A stretch of DNA of 64,000 bases. It comes from Ohtaekwangia sp. (GTDB lineage Bacteria > Bacteroidota > Bacteroidia > Cytophagales > Cyclobacteriaceae). The DNA lies in the NCBI GenBank assembly GCA_021155195.1, contig JAJNPV010000037.1, forward strand, positions 310,001 to 374,000, written 5' to 3'. Made by a program: the position numbers and the translations under genes. Positions 1 through 8,604 of this stretch are shown here, piece by piece. How positions within the stretch are numbered: position 1 is the first letter of the stretch; every line of letters starts with the position of its first letter. The notes under the pieces were generated by a model, which was not told where the DNA came from, did no database searches, and was given only the letters and a program-made list of their open reading frames with translations.

Positions 1-2025
1 TGAGAAACTCCCTCTGTCTTCGGCTAAATCTAATGCATCGAAGGAAGTACCCATTATTTTTATTCCGTTCTTCTGAAGTTTTTCTGCAAGCTTAAGAGCA
101 GTTTGTCCTCCCAACTGAACGATTACACCCTCGGGCTTTTCGTGCTGAATAATATCCCAAAGATGTTCCCAGAAAACTGGTTCGAAATAAAGTTTATCGG
201 CAATATCAAAATCTGTTGAAACTGTTTCTGGATTGCAATTAATCATGATCGCTTCATAGCCTGCTTCCTTAGCAGCCAGAATTCCATGCACACATGAATA
301 ATCAAACTCAATTCCCTGTCCGATACGATTAGGACCTGAGCCTAGAACAATGACTTTCTTCTTATTAGTTACGATTGATTCATTCTCAGTATCGAATGAG
401 GAATAATAGTAAGCCGTTTTCGCTTCAAACTCAGCTGCACAGGTATCCACCATTTTGTAAACACGGGTAATACCCATCTCTTTGCGTCTTGCATGCACTT
501 CACTTTCAAAGCAATCGAATAAGTGTGCAATCTGACGATCCGCATATCCTTTCTCTTTGGCTTTGCGCATCAACTCAACGGGAATAGTTTGAAGATCATA
601 TCCTTCAATCTCTTTTTCTATTTCAATCAACTCCCAGATTTGTTCCAGAAACCATTTATCAATTTTGGTTAAGTTCAAAATGGTTTTCATTGAGATGCCA
701 AGTTTCATGGCATCGTAAATATGAAACAGTCTATTCCAGCTTGGATTTTTTAAACTATAAAGTAAGTCCTCCTGATCAGTTACTTCTTTGCCATCAGCAC
801 CCAAGCCATTTCTTCTGATCTCTAATGATTGACAGGCTTTCTGTAAGGCTTCCTGAAAGTTTCTTCCAATACCCATTACTTCACCCACCGATTTCATTTG
901 CAATCCGAGTCTGCGATCGGCTCCATGAAACTTATCAAAATTCCAGCGTGGAATTTTCACAATCACATAATCAAGTGCAGGTTCAAAATAAGCCGTGGTT
1001 GTTCCGGTGATTGCGTTTTTCAACTCATCAAGATTATAACCAATGGCAAGTTTGGCGGCAATTTTTGCAATGGGATAACCGGTAGCTTTTGAAGCCAAGG
1101 CCGAAGAGCGTGATACCCGAGGGTTAATTTCAATACCAATTATATCGTCATTCTCTGGATTCACAGAAAACTGAACATTACAGCCACCTGCAAACTTTCC
1201 GATTGCATTCATCATCCTGATTGCCAGATCGCGCATGTTTTGATAGACGGTATCGGGTAACGTCATGGCGGGAGCAACGGTAATAGAGTCGCCTGTATGA
1301 ATTCCCATCGGATCGAAATTCTCAATCGAACAGATAATAATTACGTTTCCTATTCCATCGCGCAAAAGCTCTAGCTCATATTCTTTCCAACCCATGATGC
1401 TTTGCTCAACAAGCACTTCGTGAGTAGGTGAAGCGTGCAATCCACGGTTTAGTGCCGCATCAAAATCTTCTGCTCGTTCAACAAAACCTCCACCTGTTCC
1501 ACCAAGGGTAAAAGAAGGACGTATTACAAGCGGAAATCCGATTTCCTGAGCAATTTCCTTTCCTTCCAAAAAGGAGGTAGCGGTGGCACCTTTACAAACG
1601 CCCACGCCAATTTCAAGCATTTTTAACCTGAATTTTTCGCGGTCTTCTGTGGTTTCAATCGCGTTAATATCAACACCTATAATTTTTACACCATAGTTTT
1701 CCCAGATGCCTGCTTTTTCGCAATCAATGCAAAGATTTAGTGCGGTTTGTCCACCCATTGTGGGCAACACGGCATCGATATGGTGCTTTTCAAGAATTTC
1801 GCGAATTGATTTTTTCTCTAGAGGTTTAAGATAAATGTGATCCGCAGTCACTTTATCCGTCATGATAGTTGCCGGATTTGAGTTGATTAGGATTACTTCA
1901 ATCCCTTCTTCGCGGAGGGAGCGAGCGGCTTGTGACCCGGCATAGTCAAATTCACACGCTTGACCAATAATAATAGGGCCGCTACCTATGATAAGTACGG
2001 AACGAATACTGCGATCTCTGGGCAT
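1..2025 (-). CDS. carB: Carbamoyl phosphate synthase large subunit, 3' end outside window
   Basis: Makes carbamoyl phosphate from bicarbonate, ATP and glutamine-derived ammonia for pyrimidine and arginine synthesis. The protein begins MPRDRSIRSVLIIGSGPIII and continues with GQACEFDYAGSQA, the standard CarB start with the first ATP-grasp pre-fold. The visible 675 codons run in frame to the window edge and end in GTSFDALDLAEDR, the start of the second (carbamoyl phosphate) half, so roughly the last third is missing. The start is the ATG at 2025, about 30 bp downstream of a TATTTTTG box. It is transcribed away from the GMC gene. CarA is not visible and should be elsewhere or beyond the left edge. 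The identification rests on length, motifs and the open frame. Confidence 0.95.
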   Translation of the reverse strand, partial: MPRDRSIRSVLIIGSGPIIIGQACEFDYAGSQAARSLREEGIEVILINSNPATIMTDKVTADHIYLKPLEKKSIREILEKHHIDAVLPTMGGQTALNLCIDCEKAGIWENYGVKIIGVDINAIETTEDREKFRLKMLEIGVGVCKGATATSFLEGKEIAQEIGFPLVIRPSFTLGGTGGGFVERAEDFDAALNRGLHASPTHEVLVEQSIMGWKEYELELLRDGIGNVIIICSIENFDPMGIHTGDSITVAPAMTLPDTVYQNMRDLAIRMMNAIGKFAGGCNVQFSVNPENDDIIGIEINPRVSRSSALASKATGYPIAKIAAKLAIGYNLDELKNAITGTTTAYFEPALDYVIVKIPRWNFDKFHGADRRLGLQMKSVGEVMGIGRNFQEALQKACQSLEIRRNGLGADGKEVTDQEDLLYSLKNPSWNRLFHIYDAMKLGISMKTILNLTKIDKWFLEQIWELIEIEKEIEGYDLQTIPVELMRKAKEKGYADRQIAHLFDCFESEVHARRKEMGITRVYKMVDTCAAEFEAKTAYYYSSFDTENESIVTNKKKVIVLGSGPNRIGQGIEFDYSCVHGILAAKEAGYEAIMINCNPETVSTDFDIADKLYFEPVFWEHLWDIIQHEKPEGVIVQLGGQTALKLAEKLQKNGIKIMGTSFDALDLAEDRGSFS

Positions 2026-2054
2026 AGTGGCTGTTAGAGTATGGATAAATCCCG

Positions 2055-2062
2055 CAAAAATA
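2055..2062 (-). promoter_or_regulatory. Bacteroidota-type -7 box of carB (TATTTTTG)
   Basis: On the minus strand this reads TATTTTTG and fits the TAnnTTTG consensus of Bacteroidota primary sigma promoters. It lies 30 bp upstream of the carB ATG. No clear -33 TTG is visible. A 15-bp palindrome lies just upstream of it. Confidence 0.45.
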
Positions 2063-2071
2063 ATCAGTATT

Positions 2072-2086
2072 TCAGGTTTTACCTGA
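2072..2086. promoter_or_regulatory. 15-bp palindrome, candidate operator upstream of carB
   Basis: TCAGGT-TTT-ACCTGA is a perfect 6-bp inverted repeat with a 3-nt centre, placed about 10 bp upstream of the carB -7 box, where a regulator could meet the -33 region. The core AGGTTTTACCT nearly matches the core AGGTTTAACCT of the palindrome at the pyrH promoter (62736-62750). It is not followed by a T-run in either direction, so a terminator is unlikely. The operator function is inferred. Confidence 0.35.
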
Positions 2087-2183
2087 TCGATCCCTTACTT
2101 TTATTCGGAAGGTTATGCATAAAAGATATTTTTTTAAAAGATTTAAAGTCGAATTATGAAAGACAATTATAAAAAGTTAACCA

Positions 2184-3878
2184 ATGAATCTTAATATTAA
2201 GGCAGACGATGAAAATACATACGATGCAATCGTGGTGGGTTCAGGAATTAGTGGTGGTTGGGCAGCCAAAGAACTTTGCGAGAAGGGTTTAAAAGTATTA
2301 ATGCTTGAGCGGGGCAAAACAGTAGAGCATCCTAATTATCCAACGACCGCAATGGACCCGTGGCAATTAGAAAATAGGGGACAGTTGACCGTTGAGGATA
2401 AAAAGCGCTGCCATATTCAAGATCGCCATTATTCTTATGGAGGAGATAACAAACATTTTTATATCAACGATCTAGAGAATCCCTACACCGAAGTAAAACG
2501 CTATGATTGGATACGCGCGGATGTAGTAGGTGGAAGATCATTATTATGGGCTCGTCAGTGTTATCGCTGGAGTGATTTGGATTTTGAAGCAAACAAGAAA
2601 GACGGTATAGCAGTGGATTGGCCCATTAGATATAAGGACATTGCACCCTGGTACGACTATGTTGAAAAAGTTGTTGGCATAAGCGGACAGAAAGAAGGAA
2701 TTCCCCATTTACCGGATAGTAATTTCTTGCCACCCATGGAGATGAACTGCGTAGAGAAGGATTTTAAAAGCAGAATGGCAAGTGCTTATCCCGACAGAAA
2801 AATTACGATTGGAAGAACTGCAAATCTTACGGAACCTGTAAAAGGAAGGGGAGTTTGTCAGTATCGAAATTTATGCCACAGAGGATGCCCGTATGGAGCT
2901 TACTTTAGTACGAATGCCAGCACGTTGCCTGCTGCTTTCGCGACTGGCAATTTAACCTTGCGATCAAATTCGCTTGTTAATAAAGTATTGTATGACGAAC
3001 AAAGTGGAAAAGCAACAGGTGTTGAAATTGTTGATACCGAGACCAACGAGGTGCTTGAGTTCTACTCTAAAATTATTTTCCTGAATGCATCTACCATTGC
3101 CACTGCCTACATTCTTTTGAATTCAACATCCAATCGTTTTCCCAATGGGTTGGGAAATGGAAGCGATCAGGTAGGACGCAACATAATGGATCATCACAAA
3201 GGTGTGGGCGCGAATGCACAAGTGGATGGTTTTGAGGATCAATACTATTACGGACGCAGGCCCAATGGTATTTATGTTCCTCGGTTTAGAAATCTGAGTG
3301 ACAAGCGAAAGGATTATATCCGTGGATTTGGCTACCAGGGTGGTGCAAGTCGTGGAGGTTGGAGTCGGGGAAACAATGATTTGAAAATAGGAGCTGAGTT
3401 AAAGGAAGATTTACAAAGCCCATCAGGATGGGGCATTGGTTTTGGTGGTTTTGGCGAATGCTTACCGTACGAGGATAATAGGATTACACTCAATACTAAT
3501 TTGAAAGACAAGTTTGGAAGACCTACGCTCGATATGAATGTTGAGTTTAAAGAGAACGAAAAAGTGATGCAGAAGGATATGGCAGATTCTATGGCCGAAA
3601 TGCTGGAAGCAGTTGGGTATAAGAATGTAAGGTCGTATGCTACTATCTCCTTTCCGGGAAATGCAAATCATGAGATGGGTAGCGCGCGCATGGGGCGCGA
3701 TGCCAAGACCTCGGTGTTAAATCAATTCAATCAAATGCATGAAGTGAAGAATGTATTTATAACCGATGGATCGTTTATGGTTTCTTCTTCGTGTGTGAAT
3801 CCGTCTCTAACTTATATGGCGATGACGGCCAGAGCGTGTGCGTATGCGGTAGATGAACTGAAGAAGCAGAATATTTGA
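2184..3878 (+). CDS. GMC-family FAD oxidoreductase (sugar/gluconate dehydrogenase-like)
   Basis: A 564-aa flavoprotein of the glucose-methanol-choline family. Residues 14-45 carry the ADP-binding Rossmann motif (VVGSGISGG...LMLERG). The C-terminal substrate domain has NHEMGSARMG with the catalytic histidine, then NVFITDGS and NPSLTYMAMTARA, the usual FAD-closing segment. A CQYRNLCHRGCPYGA stretch in the middle resembles the cysteine cluster of membrane-associated FAD glucose/gluconate dehydrogenases that hold a 3Fe-4S centre; cluster binding here is inferred. Such enzymes usually pair with a small gluconate-2-dehydrogenase subunit 3, which is absent, so this gene is solitary. No signal peptide is seen. 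The substrate is unknown. Confidence 0.88.
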   Translation: MNLNIKADDENTYDAIVVGSGISGGWAAKELCEKGLKVLMLERGKTVEHPNYPTTAMDPWQLENRGQLTVEDKKRCHIQDRHYSYGGDNKHFYINDLENPYTEVKRYDWIRADVVGGRSLLWARQCYRWSDLDFEANKKDGIAVDWPIRYKDIAPWYDYVEKVVGISGQKEGIPHLPDSNFLPPMEMNCVEKDFKSRMASAYPDRKITIGRTANLTEPVKGRGVCQYRNLCHRGCPYGAYFSTNASTLPAAFATGNLTLRSNSLVNKVLYDEQSGKATGVEIVDTETNEVLEFYSKIIFLNASTIATAYILLNSTSNRFPNGLGNGSDQVGRNIMDHHKGVGANAQVDGFEDQYYYGRRPNGIYVPRFRNLSDKRKDYIRGFGYQGGASRGGWSRGNNDLKIGAELKEDLQSPSGWGIGFGGFGECLPYEDNRITLNTNLKDKFGRPTLDMNVEFKENEKVMQKDMADSMAEMLEAVGYKNVRSYATISFPGNANHEMGSARMGRDAKTSVLNQFNQMHEVKNVFITDGSFMVSSSCVNPSLTYMAMTARACAYAVDELKKQNI

Positions 3879-3888
3879 GAATTGAAAA

Positions 3889-3954
3889 GCCACAGATTCA
3901 CAGATTAGGTCAAGCTTAAATTATTTCTTTGCGACTTAGTGCCTCCGTGGTTTA
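3889..3954. repeat. Imperfect inverted repeat element, copy 1
   Basis: The left arm on the plus strand reads GCCACAGATTCACAGATT. The right arm, read on the minus strand from 3953, gives AAACCACGGAGGCACTAAG. The arms share a CCACnGAnnCAC core and form an imperfect hairpin between the convergent GMC and ccmF genes. The right arm closely matches the arm at 54416-54440, so this looks like a dispersed intergenic element. It might also end transcription from both sides. Confidence 0.45.
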
Positions 3955-3960
3955 AAAAAA

Positions 3961-6474
3961 TCATTTTCGATGCTCACGAAACCTGCGTACCATCGCCATT
4001 GAAAATCCAACCATCAGCACTCCGGTACCTAGCCACAAAATATTGATTAATGGTTTTTCCATCGCTTTGATTATTACCCAGTCTTTTTGGCGGGTGTTAA
4101 GACCCAGGCTAAATTCGTTCGTGTCGGGATGAATGTTGAGTAAGGTAATTCGAACGCCTAAATCATTTATCTCTGAGGAGATTCTGCCTACCTGAGCTTT
4201 GTCTTTGATGAGGAAAATAGGATCAGCATAATAAGAATCACGTTCGCCACTTACTTTGATTTTAGCTTTCACGGCCACATCCTCATCAGAAAGTTTGAAT
4301 CCTTCGATTTCATAGATGCGGTTAACTTCTTCCAGTACGGCCACATAATCATTCACAAAAAATTGTTGATTCAGGCGAGTTCTGATTTCTTCGGTCTCAC
4401 TCCACTCAGGTTCTTCCTCACGATTCATGGGTAATGAAACATGGGTGTACAGATCGCGAGAAATATTTCGTTTGATATCTGGGGAAGCAACAAACCCACC
4501 CATGGCTGGATTGATTTGAACACGTGGATATAGAATGGCTTCTACCTTTCCACCTTTCCGTAATTCGATTTCGTAATAAGTATTTTCAGGATTGATCTCG
4601 AAAGTATCTTTTGCATTGAGGATTTTCTTGCCATTAAACATAATATCCTTTGTGGCAATTACCTTATACGGATCCATGGTAAGGTCAATATCATTTTTGC
4701 TGACGTAACCATTCACCTTTCTTGGCTCAACCCGTTCACCCAGGTATTCGATGTCGTACCCGGCCATTGAGCGAGGTTCGTTGAGGAACAACAATAAATT
4801 GTCGCGATTAAATTCAGTTGGCAAGTCTTTAGAGATGAGCATGCCAGTGTTATTCAATGAAACAACATTGGAGTAGCCTGCTGAAAACATGATACCAATA
4901 AGCATCATGCCGATGCCGATGTGTGCCAAAGCTCCGCCCGATAATGAGGCATTGACTTTTATAACTGAGAAAAGAACTTTTAGATTTGAAACAATTAGAT
5001 AAACCCCTGCCAGGGTTACAACCACATAGGCTGGTTCATAGATTTTTACAACGGAAATGATGATCACAAAAATAATTAGTGAAATCAGTACCGGAGGAAG
5101 GATTTCTTTTTTTAGAGTGCCTTTGTCCATCCGTTTCCACCAAAAAAACTGGCCCGTTCCTGAGATTAGGGCAACTAAAACGCCAAACCAGAGTTGAAAT
5201 TTAGAGTAAAACCCAATTTGATCGGCCGGAGGCGCCATGTTCGATTCGCCACCAAATAGTTCTATTATTTTATTGTATACGGGAATGGAAGTTGGTAACA
5301 ACACTTGAAATCCCATCAGGCAAAGCGTGATAGCCCCTAAGAAAATCCAGAATTCTTTGGAGTAAATAGATGCTTCTTTTTCTGAAGTCGGAACATCTTT
5401 CCATCTAACGGCAGCAAGTAAAATTGCAGCTACTGTAAAGAACAGCATGTAAATCAATAACTGACCGGATAGCCCCAGATCGGTAAATGAATGCACAGAG
5501 GCATCGCCTAAAATTCCACTGCGAGTAAGAAATGTTGAATAAAGAATAAGAACGAAAACCGCAATGTTTAGAATCATAGCACTCTTCAAAGCAGTCTTAT
5601 TATTTTTATAAATGATCATGGTGTGGATGGCAGCAATAAGCACCAGCCAGGGAACATACACCGCGTTCTCAACAGGATCCCAATTCCAATATCCGCCAAA
5701 GTTGAGTGTTTCATAAGCCCAATACCCACCCATTAAAATTCCTAATCCCAAAATAGCTCCGCCTAATAATGCCCAAGGCAGCGCAGGCTTAATCCATTCC
5801 GAGTATTTTTTCTGCCATAATCCCGCAATACAAAAAGCAAAAGGAGGAAGCGTAAGTGCAAAACCTAGAAACAAGGTGGGCGGATGAATCACCATCCAAT
5901 AATTCTGGAGTAATGGATTTAATCCGCTGCCATCTTTTGGAATAAAGTCAGGTTGTAATGAGAAGATAGGATCATCAATTGCATCACGAAGCAGGATGAA
6001 GGGAGAACTTCCTATTTTGATGTTGATAAAAGGAATAACAACTCCCAAAATCATGGAGGCAAGAAACGCTTGTACCAATCCAAACACCACCATGACAGGC
6101 GCTTCCCAAACTCGCTGCGTATTCATTAGGAAAATACCAATGAGCGCTTGCCAGAAAATCCATAGAAGAAAACTTCCCTCCTGACCTTCCCAAAAACAAG
6201 AAACCATGTATTCTCCCGGAAGGTGAAGAGATGAATGACTGTAGGCGTAATGATATTCGAAGTAGTGCTGATAAATAATCACAAACAAACTGACAACCAC
6301 ACCCATTACAGCCGCACTGTGCAGATAAAATGCAAGTCGGGCATTTTTGAGCCAGGGATCTTTGAGTTCGACCGAAACCGAGTTTGCCTTCCAGTATGCA
6401 AAGGCACTGATCAAGGAAGTTACGAGGGATGTGATAACAAAAAGGTGACCCAGGTCACCAATGAAATAATGCAT
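3961..6474 (-). CDS. ccmF: Cytochrome c maturation protein CcmF (heme lyase subunit)
   Basis: A large polytopic membrane protein (837 aa) that ligates heme from CcmE onto apocytochrome c in the periplasm. Visible family marks are VIHPPTLFLGF with a heme-axial histidine and the WWD-domain signature GGYWNWDPVENAVYVPWL, followed by TFLTRSGILGDASVHSF. A large periplasmic domain lies between the last two hydrophobic segments (about residues 570-800), then a final helix near the C-terminus. It is the last gene of the minus-strand ccm operon, 52 bp after ccmE. CcmF is somewhat longer than in proteobacteria. No CcmH or CcmI is present, so this CcmF may do more of the lyase job alone. Confidence 0.95.
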   Translation of the reverse strand: MHYFIGDLGHLFVITSLVTSLISAFAYWKANSVSVELKDPWLKNARLAFYLHSAAVMGVVVSLFVIIYQHYFEYHYAYSHSSLHLPGEYMVSCFWEGQEGSFLLWIFWQALIGIFLMNTQRVWEAPVMVVFGLVQAFLASMILGVVIPFINIKIGSSPFILLRDAIDDPIFSLQPDFIPKDGSGLNPLLQNYWMVIHPPTLFLGFALTLPPFAFCIAGLWQKKYSEWIKPALPWALLGGAILGLGILMGGYWAYETLNFGGYWNWDPVENAVYVPWLVLIAAIHTMIIYKNNKTALKSAMILNIAVFVLILYSTFLTRSGILGDASVHSFTDLGLSGQLLIYMLFFTVAAILLAAVRWKDVPTSEKEASIYSKEFWIFLGAITLCLMGFQVLLPTSIPVYNKIIELFGGESNMAPPADQIGFYSKFQLWFGVLVALISGTGQFFWWKRMDKGTLKKEILPPVLISLIIFVIIISVVKIYEPAYVVVTLAGVYLIVSNLKVLFSVIKVNASLSGGALAHIGIGMMLIGIMFSAGYSNVVSLNNTGMLISKDLPTEFNRDNLLLFLNEPRSMAGYDIEYLGERVEPRKVNGYVSKNDIDLTMDPYKVIATKDIMFNGKKILNAKDTFEINPENTYYEIELRKGGKVEAILYPRVQINPAMGGFVASPDIKRNISRDLYTHVSLPMNREEEPEWSETEEIRTRLNQQFFVNDYVAVLEEVNRIYEIEGFKLSDEDVAVKAKIKVSGERDSYYADPIFLIKDKAQVGRISSEINDLGVRITLLNIHPDTNEFSLGLNTRQKDWVIIKAMEKPLINILWLGTGVLMVGFSMAMVRRFREHRK

Positions 6475-6526
6475 TTATAAATAATTATTTAGCAGACTCA
6501 CAGAAATCTATCTTGATATAGGAGCA

Positions 6527-6937
6527 TCAAATGCTCGCGTTAATTTTTTCTTCCTGATACTTGGAAGGACACTTCAATAAAATTTTGCTTGCTACAAAAA
6601 CCTCGTTTTGGTATCCACCAATCACAACCACCTTTTCTGATCTGGTAAAATCGGCAGGCATGGGTTCGTTGTAATATACTTTCTGTTCTTTTCGATTTTC
6701 GTCAACCAAAATAAATGAGAATGATAATTTGTCAGCACTTTTTTCCAATCCGATGATATTTCCTTGAGTATCTTTTTTCAAATCACCCACCACGTGAATT
6801 TGAGTTTTGCTTCCGGTGGAGGCCAATTGATAGGCTTGGTCAAATGAAACATACGAACTGGCATCGCGCGTGGTGGAAATGATAATTCCGATGGCTGCGG
6901 CAATGACAATAATGGCAATGATATGAGACTTCTTCAT
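6527..6937 (-). CDS. ccmE: Heme chaperone CcmE, CxxxY type
   Basis: A 136-aa periplasmic heme chaperone with one N-terminal membrane anchor (about residues 5-22) and an OB-fold domain (VSFDQAYQLA, IHVVGDL, VYYNEPMPADF, VVVIGGYQNEVFVASKILLKCPSKY). Classical CcmE binds heme covalently through the histidine of an HxxxY motif. Here the position is Cys123 in CPSKY, so the motif is CxxxY, as known from Desulfovibrio and archaeal CcmE variants. The gene lies between the ccmD-like gene and ccmF. The variant fits the lack of CcmH genes in this operon. The family assignment is firm; the heme linkage is inferred from family knowledge. Confidence 0.92.
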   Translation of the reverse strand: MKKSHIIAIIVIAAAIGIIISTTRDASSYVSFDQAYQLASTGSKTQIHVVGDLKKDTQGNIIGLEKSADKLSFSFILVDENRKEQKVYYNEPMPADFTRSEKVVVIGGYQNEVFVASKILLKCPSKYQEEKINASI

Positions 6938-7007
6938 ACGAGTAACTTTTCGCGCCTAAAGTTACAGGGTAAATGATTAATAAGGTCGAATTTTAACAAC
7001 TCTTATA

Positions 7008-7226
7008 TTACTCCTTTTCGGCTATTTTTTTTTCAATTCGGGTCACTTTCCGATCCAATAACACGAGGTATCCTATCAGGCCCGCAAAAATAACAAGCAG
7101 AATTGCAACCACCACATAGATTTTGCCCTCTGAACGCATGGTATCGGCCATTTCTGCTGATTGAGCTGTTGCAGAAATCGAAAAAAAAGAAATGATGGAC
7201 AGTAAAAAAAAACTTATTCTATTCAT
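7008..7226 (-). CDS. CcmD-like small membrane protein
   Basis: A 72-aa protein starting MNRISFFLLSIISFF, with a signal-peptide-like hydrophobic N-terminus ending near ATAQSAEMAD, a second helix (IYVVVAILLVIFAGLIGYLVLLD) and a charged tail KVTRIEKKIAEKE. Size, topology and position directly after ccmC match CcmD, which helps release holo-CcmE from CcmC. The ATG at 7226 is chosen over a longer frame starting at 7310 because the longer form lacks a sensible N-terminus and would run far into ccmC; the chosen start overlaps ccmC by only 8 bp. CcmD proteins share little sequence, so the call relies on context. Confidence 0.7.
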   Translation of the reverse strand: MNRISFFLLSIISFFSISATAQSAEMADTMRSEGKIYVVVAILLVIFAGLIGYLVLLDRKVTRIEKKIAEKE

Positions 7227-7887
7227 TTTCAAGATTGAGTAATTTCTCATTGAGTAAACGCACACGAACCCGCAAGGTAGCGATCCAAATTCCGAGTAAA
7301 ATCCAACCAATAACAGCGGGATAGAAGACCATTCTCATTCTGCTATCAAGATCATACATATTGAATCCAGGATTGCCACCACTACCCGGATGCATAGAAC
7401 TTGTCATTCGCGGAATTATAAAGATAAGGGGGATCATGGCACAAAAGGCAAAAATATTGTAAACGGCACTCAACCTAGCCCGTTGATCTTCGTTTTCCAC
7501 AGAGCCTCTGAGAACAAAGTATGCTAAGTAGACTAAAAGAGAAATGGCTGCACCATTTTGTTTGGGATCTCCGTGCCATGGTGATCCCCATGTGTAGTTA
7601 GCCCAGATCATTCCCGTGAAAATACCAAGCATCCCAAGCACTAAACCTGTGGTAGCAAATTCAAGGGCATAGGTTTCTTTTTCGAAAGTTGGATTTCTTA
7701 AGTATTGGATTGAATAATAGGTGGAAACAAGAAATAAGGCAACCATACCAAACCACATTGGCACATGGAAATAGAGTGCACGAATGGTTTCATTTACAAT
7801 ATTAAGACGGGGTACTGAAAAAAGGAATCCACCGATAATGGTATAAAGTATTAAAACTACGGCAAGTATTTTTAACCAGGTTTTCAT
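7219..7887 (-). CDS. ccmC: Heme-handling protein CcmC (CcsA/CcmC family)
   Basis: A 222-aa protein with about six membrane helices. It delivers heme to CcmE at the periplasmic face. FHVPMWFG holds the first conserved histidine and SSMHPGSGG the second. Between them is the tryptophan-rich loop, here TWGSPWHGDPKQNGAAI, which departs from the proteobacterial WGTWWVWD form. The gene overlaps the ccmD-like gene by 8 bp and follows ccmB by 30 bp, indicating one transcript. Assignment as CcmC rather than CcsA rests on length and operon place. Confidence 0.88.
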   Translation of the reverse strand: MKTWLKILAVVLILYTIIGGFLFSVPRLNIVNETIRALYFHVPMWFGMVALFLVSTYYSIQYLRNPTFEKETYALEFATTGLVLGMLGIFTGMIWANYTWGSPWHGDPKQNGAAISLLVYLAYFVLRGSVENEDQRARLSAVYNIFAFCAMIPLIFIIPRMTSSMHPGSGGNPGFNMYDLDSRMRMVFYPAVIGWILLGIWIATLRVRVRLLNEKLLNLENE

Positions 7888-7917
7888 GAACTTAAACAGA
7901 TCGCTACGAAAAGACTC

Positions 7918-8604
7918 TTAACTACGCCAAATATAGGGGAAGAGTAGGTATGACGCTGCTGTGACAACGCAATTTATTGCCATTAATGTTATGAGATCGT
8001 TGGTACTCACCGACCGATCCAACCCATCAATACAATTCTTTGTTACCTTAATAGTGATTAGAAGAACGGATATAACAATGGGAAAACTAAGAACGGCCAT
8101 TAAAATGTGGCTGTTGTTAGCTTTTGCGGCAATGCCAGATAGAAGTGTTAAGGAGGCCGCGAAACCCATTGAAGCTAGCCCGATGGTAAGGCAGAATAAA
8201 GCTAAATCGGCAATAGGATTCTTAAGGAGTATGGTAAATAGGAGAAAGCCTGTAAAAGATAAAATTACGGTCAGCAGAAAATTATAGATGATCTTTGAGG
8301 TGATTATAGCTTCAGTTGAAGCAATTGAGAAGTAATAAATATCCCGGCCCTTTTTTTCGCCAATAAAACTTTTAGCGATGGTGTTAATTGTGGTAAACAA
8401 AATGGTAATCCAAAACAAAGCGCTCCAAACCAAAGGCGTGATTTGGTTTTGCCTGAGACTAAATGTGAGGTAGCAAATAAATGTAGTACTAAAGAGATAA
8501 AGCAGCAAGCCCGAGATAACAGACTTTCGTCTGAGTTCGAGTGTGAGATCTTTTAGAAAAAGATGTTTAAGGGTTTGCAAGTTTTTCTTCTGAGAGCCTA
8601 ACAA
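7918..8604 (-). CDS. ccmB: Heme exporter subunit CcmB
   Basis: A 228-aa inner-membrane protein with about six helices, matching CcmB of the CcmABC transporter: FLKDLTLELRRKSVISGLLLY at the N-terminus and the typical IAKSFIGEKKGRDIYYFSIAS and ILMAVLSFPIVISVLL segments. The ATPase CcmA is not in the window. No ATG is available near the N-terminus; the frame can begin at TTG 8604 or TTG 8580. The first overlaps the upstream wzz-like gene by 38 bp and the second by 14 bp, so the exact start is uncertain. It is the first ccm gene and may be transcribed together with wzz. Confidence 0.85.
   Translation of the reverse strand: MLGSQKKNLQTLKHLFLKDLTLELRRKSVISGLLLYLFSTTFICYLTFSLRQNQITPLVWSALFWITILFTTINTIAKSFIGEKKGRDIYYFSIASTEAIITSKIIYNFLLTVILSFTGFLLFTILLKNPIADLALFCLTIGLASMGFAASLTLLSGIAAKANNSHILMAVLSFPIVISVLLITIKVTKNCIDGLDRSVSTNDLITLMAINCVVTAASYLLFPYIWRS

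Noticed and set aside
825..1092. Small plus-strand frames inside carB
   Set aside because: They are antisense to a clearly conserved carB reading frame and have no protein-like motifs.
2072..2086. Terminator at the carB palindrome
   Set aside because: It lies upstream of two divergent genes, the stem is only 6 bp, and no T-run follows on either strand.
7227..7310. N-terminal extension of the CcmD-like gene
   Set aside because: The extra 28 residues come from the ccmC 3' end in another frame, and the inner ATG at 7226 gives a proper signal-like start.
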